Shown here one piece after another: positions 22,565 to 26,679 of a stretch of 26,679 nt of DNA. The translations under genes were made by a program, and so were the position numbers. Every line of letters begins with the position of its first letter. Within the stretch, counting starts at the first letter, position 1. This stretch comes from Actinomycetes bacterium (GTDB lineage Bacteria; Actinomycetota; Actinomycetes; Propionibacteriales; Nocardioidaceae), in the NCBI GenBank assembly GCA_023460975.1, contig JAEWOG010000047.1, positions 1-26,679 of the forward strand, given 5' to 3'. The notes under the pieces are model-generated. The model searched no databases, was not told where the DNA came from, and worked only from the letters and a program-made list of their open reading frames with translations.

Positions 22565-23681
22565 ATCCCCACGGAGCCGTCCCGCTGACGCGCCGGTGGT
22601 CGACGACGTCCGTCAGGTCCTGAGCCTGGCGGACATCGAGGCCACCGCCCGCAGCATTGCTTCGATGCAGGAGCCCACGGGGGCGATTCCGTGGGTGGTG
22701 GGTGAGAAGACCGACGTGTGGAACCACGTCGAAGGCGCCATGGCGATGCTGGTCGGCGGGCAGGTCGAGGCAGCGGAGCGGGCCTACGAGTGGGTGCGTC
22801 ACACGCAGCGCCACGACGGCTCGTGGCCGATGCAGTTCGTGGTCGGCGAGATCACCGATCACTCGGCTGAGACAAACATGTCCGCCTACATCGCCGTCGG
22901 AATCTGGCACCACTGGACAATCCGCGGCGACCTCGCGTTCGTACGACGCCACTGGCCGGTCGTGCGCCGCGCCCTGGACTACGTCGTCTCGCTCCAACTC
23001 GACTGGGGCGGGATCGCCTGGTCACAGGAGTGGGCGGACGGACAGCCGGGAACGATCAACGCCGACGCCCTGGTCACGGCGTCCTCGAGCATCTACCAGA
23101 GCCTGCGCGCAGGCGTCGCTCTCGCCGAGCTGATGGGGGAGCCCCAGCCGGAGTGGGAGCTCGCCGGTGGGCGCCTGGGCCACGCGATTCGCGAGCACCG
23201 GGACCGCTTCCTCGACAAGAACGAGTGGTCGATGGACTGGTACTACCCGGTCCTGGGCGGTGCGGTCCGCGGGGAGCAGGCCTTCCGCGAACTGGAGGAG
23301 CAGTGGGACCGCTTCGTGGTGGAGGGCCTCGGCATCCGCTGCGTCAGCAAGAACACGTGGGCCACGGGTGCGGAGACGTGCGAACTGGTGATGGCGCTCG
23401 ATGCGATCGGCGACCGTACGCGTGCGCTGTCCTTGTTTGCCGACATGCAGCACCTGCGCGGCGAGGCTGGCGCGTACTGGACGGGCTACGTCTGGCCCGA
23501 TGACGTCAACTGGCCTCACGAGCACTCGACGTACACGGCTGCCGCCGTCATCCTTGCGTGGGATGCCCTCGGCGGGCACACCGGTGGCGCCGACATCATG
23601 CGCGGCACCACCCTGGCCAGCGACTTCGCCGAGATCGGCCTGGAGTGCGGCTGCGAGACGGCCCCCGTCCGCGCCGGCTGA
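22554..23681 (+). CDS. Alpha/alpha-toroid protein (prenyltransferase/cyclase- or glycosidase-like)
   Basis: Protein of 375 residues, all helix by appearance, with repeated helical hairpins each ending in a Gly/Trp-rich turn. QRHDGSWPMQF (85-95) resembles the QW-like turns of squalene cyclases and prenyltransferases, and similar proteins are often labelled prenyltransferase. The acidic and aromatic content (WNHVEGAMAML, WSQEWADGQPGT, SMDWYYPVLGG, YVWPDDVNWPHEHSTY) equally suits six-hairpin glycoside hydrolases such as GH15 or GH63. No DxDD or DDxxD motif of cyclases or prenyl synthases is present, which weakens the prenyltransferase label. There is no signal peptide. It overlaps the upstream methyltransferase by 11 bases. 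A glycan-processing or terpenoid role is open. Confidence 0.75.
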   Translation: MRPESPRSRPADAPVVDDVRQVLSLADIEATARSIASMQEPTGAIPWVVGEKTDVWNHVEGAMAMLVGGQVEAAERAYEWVRHTQRHDGSWPMQFVVGEITDHSAETNMSAYIAVGIWHHWTIRGDLAFVRRHWPVVRRALDYVVSLQLDWGGIAWSQEWADGQPGTINADALVTASSSIYQSLRAGVALAELMGEPQPEWELAGGRLGHAIREHRDRFLDKNEWSMDWYYPVLGGAVRGEQAFRELEEQWDRFVVEGLGIRCVSKNTWATGAETCELVMALDAIGDRTRALSLFADMQHLRGEAGAYWTGYVWPDDVNWPHEHSTYTAAAVILAWDALGGHTGGADIMRGTTLASDFAEIGLECGCETAPVRAG

Positions 23682-23693
23682 CGGCCCTGGGTG

Positions 23694-23733
23694 GGCTGAG
23701 CGTCGCTCCGCGTCGAGCGGTGCTCGCTCAGCC
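23694..23733. terminator. Possible hairpin between convergent genes
   Basis: GGCTGAGCG (23694-23702) and CGCTCAGCC (23725-23733) pair perfectly over 9 bp around a 22-base loop that can form a small inner stem. It overlaps the methyltransferase stop codon and follows the toroid gene by 12 bases. A termination role is plausible. Confidence 0.42.
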
Positions 23734-24432
23734 GACCGGGGTGCCGGCCTGCCCGGCCACCCGGCGCAGCACCTGCAGCGACCCCTGAGAGTCGACCTGC
23801 ACGAACGACCCTGACTCGAGTGCGCGCTTGAACACGTGGAAGGGCGCCTGGCCGCCGTGGTCGGGGTCCTCGAAGACGTCGTGCACGAGCAGCAGGCCAC
23901 CGGGCATGATCCAGTGCGCCCAGCCCGTGTAGTCGGCCTGGGCGGGCTCCTCGGAGTGGCCTCCGTCGATGAAGAGCAGGCCCAGGGGCGTGCGCCAGTG
24001 GCGTGCCAGCGTGGCGGAGCGTCCCACGACGCCGATGACCTCGTCCTCGAGGCCGGCGCGCGCGATGGTCTTGCGGAAGAAGGGCAGCGTGTCCATGAGG
24101 CCGAACTCGGCGTCCACGACGTCGGTGTCGTGGTGTTCCCAGCCGGCCTGGTTCTCCTCCGAGCCACGGTGGTGGTCGACGGTGAAGAAGGTGCTCGACG
24201 CGGCCCGGGCTGCGGCGCCGAAGTGGACCGCGGACTTGCCGCAGTAGGTGCCCACCTCCAGGCCCGGCCCCAGGGCGAGTGCGTCGGTGGCCCAGGCGTA
24301 GAGCGCGGCGCCCTCGTCGGCAGGCATGAATCCCTTGGCGGCGTCCGCGTGCGCCTGGAGGTCTGCCGGCATCGTGGCGGACGGGCGGGGCGCGTGGGAA
24401 ACCTGAACGGGAGACAGCGGAGTGGTCAGCAC
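23728..24432 (-). CDS. Class I SAM-dependent methyltransferase (Methyltransf_24 type)
   Basis: Rossmann-fold methyltransferase of 234 residues. Motif I is GLEVGTYCGKSAVHFGAAA (about 57-75), then FFTVDHHRGSEENQAGW, and a FIDGGHSEEPAQADY block (154-168) with the Asp-Gly-Gly-His signature of the Methyltransf_24 group. MPGGLLLVHDVFEDPDHGG is the metal- or substrate-binding strand end. This group often acts on sugar moieties of nucleotide- or lipid-linked glycans. GTG 24432 is supported by TACTGT 6 bases upstream (leaderless); an in-frame upstream extension to 24519 would run through the promoter region. It reads towards the toroid gene and is divergent from the fadE34-like gene with a shared KstR operator. 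With the other three genes it forms the glycosylation-methylation set. Confidence 0.85.
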   Translation of the reverse strand: MLTTPLSPVQVSHAPRPSATMPADLQAHADAAKGFMPADEGAALYAWATDALALGPGLEVGTYCGKSAVHFGAAARAASSTFFTVDHHRGSEENQAGWEHHDTDVVDAEFGLMDTLPFFRKTIARAGLEDEVIGVVGRSATLARHWRTPLGLLFIDGGHSEEPAQADYTGWAHWIMPGGLLLVHDVFEDPDHGGQAPFHVFKRALESGSFVQVDSQGSLQVLRRVAGQAGTPVG

Positions 24433-24438
24433 GCGTGA

Positions 24439-24463
24439 ACAGTAGTATGTGGAACCTGTTCTA
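24439..24463. promoter_or_regulatory. Divergent promoter with shared KstR operator
   Basis: TGGAACCTGTTCTA (24450-24463) matches all fixed positions of T-nn-AAC-nn-GTT-nn-A. On the plus strand TAGTAT (24443-24448) is a -10 whose start point falls inside the operator, serving the fadE34-like gene. On the minus strand TACTGT (24444-24439) is a -10 for the leaderless methyltransferase, with the operator in its -35/-10 spacer. One bound repressor could shut both. Confidence 0.76.
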
Positions 24464-24492
24464 GATTTGTTCCCACGCGAAGGGCGGCAGCC

Positions 24493-26610
24493 TTGTCCAT
24501 CGGAATCTCCCCCGAGCACGTCGAACTGGCCTCGACCCTGTCCAAGTGGGCCGAGGGCGAGGGCTTCCTCGACGCCGCGGTCCGCCCGGTCGAGAAGGAC
24601 GCAGCCGCCAGCTTCGACGCCGCGTGGGCGTCCTTGGGTGAGATGGGGCTGGCCACCATCGCGCTGCCGGAGTCCCTCGGCGGTGGTGGAGGTACGGTCC
24701 TCGACGCGGCCGTCGCGCTAGAGGCCTGCGCCGGGGCATTGGTGCCCGGCCACCTGCTGTCCACCACGATCGCCGCCAGCCTCGGCTGCGACGCGCCCGA
24801 GTTGGCCGCACGGCTGGCCGAGGGTGCTCGCGCGGCCTTCGGACCGTCCGCCACGCTCGAGGCTGGCGAGCGGCTCACGGGCACGGTTGAGGTCGTGTGG
24901 GACGCCCCCGGCGCGGACGTCTTCGTGCTGGGAGCCACCGACGGGCGCTGGTTCGCCGTCGACGCCGCGGACGTCACCGTCACGCCGGCCGTGTCCTTGG
25001 ACCTCACCCGCCGCTTCGCGACGGTCGTGGTCGACGCCGAGAGGTTCACCGACCTCGGCACCGACACGCGTACGGTCCGCAACGCCGCGATCACCTTCGC
25101 CGCAGCCGAGGCCGCGGGCATCGCCCGGTGGGCGTTGGCGACCTCGGTCGAGTACGCCAAGGTCCGTGAGCAGTTCGGCAAGCCCATCGGCTCCTTCCAG
25201 GCGATCAAGCACCTGTGTGCGCAGATGCTGGAGGACTGCGAGCAGATCACGGCAGTGGCGTGGGATGCCGCTGGTGTCGCATTCGGTGATCAGACCCAGT
25301 GGAACTTCTCCTCCGACGTGGCCGCCACCGTGGCCTTCGACGCAGCCGTGCGGGTCACGCAGAACGCGATCCAGGTGCTCGGCGGCATCGGCTTCACCTT
25401 CGAGCACGAGGCCCACTTCTACCTCCGTCGCGCGGTCAGCCTGCGCAACCTGATCGGGCGCGGTCACGCCGAGGAACTGGCCCAGGCGGCTGCGAGTGGC
25501 GTACGACGCAAGGTCGACGTCGACCTGGAGGGTCGCGCCGAGGCCGTACGGCCCGAGGTGCGCGACACGGTCGCGCGGATCGTCGCGGCCGCGGACCAGC
25601 GCGCTGAACTGGTGTCGACCGGATACCTCACGCCGCACTGGCCGACCCCGTACGGGCTGGGGGCCGACGCGGTCCTGCAGCTGGTGATCGACGAGGAGTT
25701 GGCCGCTGCCGGGGTGGAGCGCCCCGACATCAAGATCGCCGGGTGGGCGGTGCCGACGATCCTCAAGCACGGCAACGACGCCCAGCGGGAGCAGTTCGTA
25801 CGCCCCAGCCTTGCCGGGGACATCATCTGGTGCCAGCTCTTCTCCGAGCCGGGCGCCGGTTCGGACCTGGCCTCCCTGCGCACCAAGGCGGTGCGCGAGG
25901 AGAACGGTCCCGAGGGGAAGTCCGGCTGGCGCTTGAGCGGGCAGAAGGTGTGGACGTCCATGGCGCGCGAGGCCCAGTGGGGCATCTGCCTGGCGCGTAC
26001 GAACCCCGAGGCACCGCAGCACAAGGGCATCACCTACTTCCTCATCGACATGGCCTCGGCGGGCCTCGACATCCGCCCGCTGCGCGAGATGACGGGCGAG
26101 GAACTGTTCAACGAGGTCTTCCTCGACAACGTCTTCGTTCCCGACGAGATGGTCGTGGGCGAGGTCGACAACGGCTGGCGTCTGGCCGTCACCACACTGG
26201 CCAACGAGCGCGTCGCGATGGCGGGGCATCGACTGGGAGCCTCGACCGAGGAGGCCGTGGAACTGTTCGCGCAGGGTGTTGCGGCGCCGGGCGCTGCGGC
26301 TCGCGTGGGCGAGGCCGTCGCGCTGTCCGTGGTCTGCTCCCTGCTGGGCACGCGTACGGTGCTGCGCTCGTTGTCGGGCCAGGGGCCCGGCGTGGAGTCC
26401 AGCGTCGCGAAGCTGCTGGGCGTCAAGAGCCGTCAGGACGCTTCCGAACTGGTCGTCGACCTGCTCGGCGAGCTCATGGTTCTCGGCAAGCCCGAGCACG
26501 CCCGCGCCCTGCACGAGTCCCTGCTCACCCGGTGCCTCTCGATCGCCGGGGGAACCACCCAGATCCTGCGCAACGTCGCGGGGGAGCGGATCCTCGGCCT
26601 GCCCCGCTGA
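24493..26610 (+). CDS. fadE34: Fused acyl-CoA dehydrogenase, FadE34-like
   Basis: Flavin enzyme of 705 residues made of two acyl-CoA dehydrogenase modules in one chain. Module one (about 1-335) ends with REQFGKPIGSFQAIKHLCAQ and QVLGGIGFTFEHEAHFYLRR. Module two (about 340-705) holds CQLFSEPGAGSDLASL and GQKVWTS, the FAD and substrate loops, and ends in GGTTQILRNVAGERILGLPR. M. tuberculosis FadE34 (Rv3573c, ChsE3; 711 residues) has this fused form, dehydrogenates the 5-carbon sterol side-chain CoA ester and lies next to kstR. Here kstR is about 4 kb away with four genes in between. The start is TTG 24493, with AGGG about 8 bases upstream. I did not assign the catalytic base. The KstR operator 30 bases before the gene supports the sterol role. 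Confidence 0.88.
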   Translation: MSIGISPEHVELASTLSKWAEGEGFLDAAVRPVEKDAAASFDAAWASLGEMGLATIALPESLGGGGGTVLDAAVALEACAGALVPGHLLSTTIAASLGCDAPELAARLAEGARAAFGPSATLEAGERLTGTVEVVWDAPGADVFVLGATDGRWFAVDAADVTVTPAVSLDLTRRFATVVVDAERFTDLGTDTRTVRNAAITFAAAEAAGIARWALATSVEYAKVREQFGKPIGSFQAIKHLCAQMLEDCEQITAVAWDAAGVAFGDQTQWNFSSDVAATVAFDAAVRVTQNAIQVLGGIGFTFEHEAHFYLRRAVSLRNLIGRGHAEELAQAAASGVRRKVDVDLEGRAEAVRPEVRDTVARIVAAADQRAELVSTGYLTPHWPTPYGLGADAVLQLVIDEELAAAGVERPDIKIAGWAVPTILKHGNDAQREQFVRPSLAGDIIWCQLFSEPGAGSDLASLRTKAVREENGPEGKSGWRLSGQKVWTSMAREAQWGICLARTNPEAPQHKGITYFLIDMASAGLDIRPLREMTGEELFNEVFLDNVFVPDEMVVGEVDNGWRLAVTTLANERVAMAGHRLGASTEEAVELFAQGVAAPGAAARVGEAVALSVVCSLLGTRTVLRSLSGQGPGVESSVAKLLGVKSRQDASELVVDLLGELMVLGKPEHARALHESLLTRCLSIAGGTTQILRNVAGERILGLPR

Positions 26611-26616
26611 CCGCGC

Positions 26617-26635
26617 TGGTCGAGCCCGTCGAAAC
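26617..26635. repeat. Candidate dispersed intergenic element
   Basis: TGGTCGAGCCCGTCGAAACC-type sequence just after the fadE34-like stop. Its reverse complement reads like the short dispersed intergenic motif (TTTCGAC-n-GGCTCGACC) I associate with Nocardioides-type genomes. It occurs once here, so this is recognition from memory only. The last 44 bases to the window edge show nothing else I can name. Confidence 0.35.
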
Positions 26636-26679
26636 CGCGTCGTGCGCAGGGGTTGCGGTGTCTGTGCGCTACCTGGTGA

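Noticed and set aside
24718..26514. 598-codon open frame on the minus strand inside the fadE34-like gene
   Set aside because: Its residues are a His/Arg/Gly-rich shadow of the coding strand, with no domain, no ribosome site, and full overlap with a well-matched gene.

Overview
The window is about 26.7 kb of very GC-rich DNA from an actinobacterium. I place it tentatively in Nocardioidaceae (Nocardioides or a relative). The reasons are the gene content (actinobacterial LigB-type ATP-dependent ligase, DUF1206 membrane protein, KstR steroid regulator, FadE34-type fused acyl-CoA dehydrogenase), the frequent GTG and TTG starts, and the many promoters that place the start codon at the predicted transcription start. 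The genus is inference. No rRNA, tRNA, insertion sequence, phage gene or CRISPR array was seen.

Left third (1-5143): a tightly packed housekeeping run. A type IV prepilin peptidase, possibly cut by the window edge, is followed by aroC-aroK-aroB-aroQ with 4-8 bp overlaps. These four make dehydroquinate, dehydrate it, phosphorylate shikimate and form chorismate; aroE and aroA are not in view. After a short gap with a possible promoter come efp and nusB (translation elongation past polyproline; transcription antitermination).

Middle (5161-16483): mostly single genes on alternating strands. They are a DUF1206 membrane protein, a TetR regulator, a LigB-type DNA ligase, tryptophan 2,3-dioxygenase, an AlkA-type DNA glycosylase, a phospholipase-D-family protein, uvrB with a VOC-family protein behind it, a frameshifted ion-channel gene and a cardiolipin synthase. 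Several are for DNA repair (ligB, alkA, uvrB) and two for phospholipid or PLD chemistry. Most start codons here lie exactly 6 nt after a TAnnnT hexamer and lack a Shine-Dalgarno sequence, the signature of leaderless transcription.

Right third (16726-26610): a steroid-responsive region. A KstR orthologue (19800-20402) sits among three sequences that match or nearly match the KstR operator (T-nn-AAC-nn-GTT-nn-A), at 16732, 20528 and 24450; each adjoins or lies one base from a -10-like hexamer. The first precedes an operon of ferredoxin-NADP reductase, a FdxD-like 3Fe-4S ferredoxin, a Hsd4A-like dehydrogenase and a hydroxysteroid-dehydrogenase-like SDR. The third lies between a divergent methyltransferase and a FadE34-like fused acyl-CoA dehydrogenase. 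These fit cholesterol or sterol side-chain degradation.

The second operator precedes a translationally coupled set: a GT4 glycosyltransferase, a SAM methyltransferase and an alpha/alpha-toroid protein. With the methyltransferase reading towards it, this makes a four-gene set placed between kstR and the fadE34-like gene. Its product is unknown to me. It is the best candidate here for an undescribed system: a steroid-controlled glycosylation and methylation pathway.
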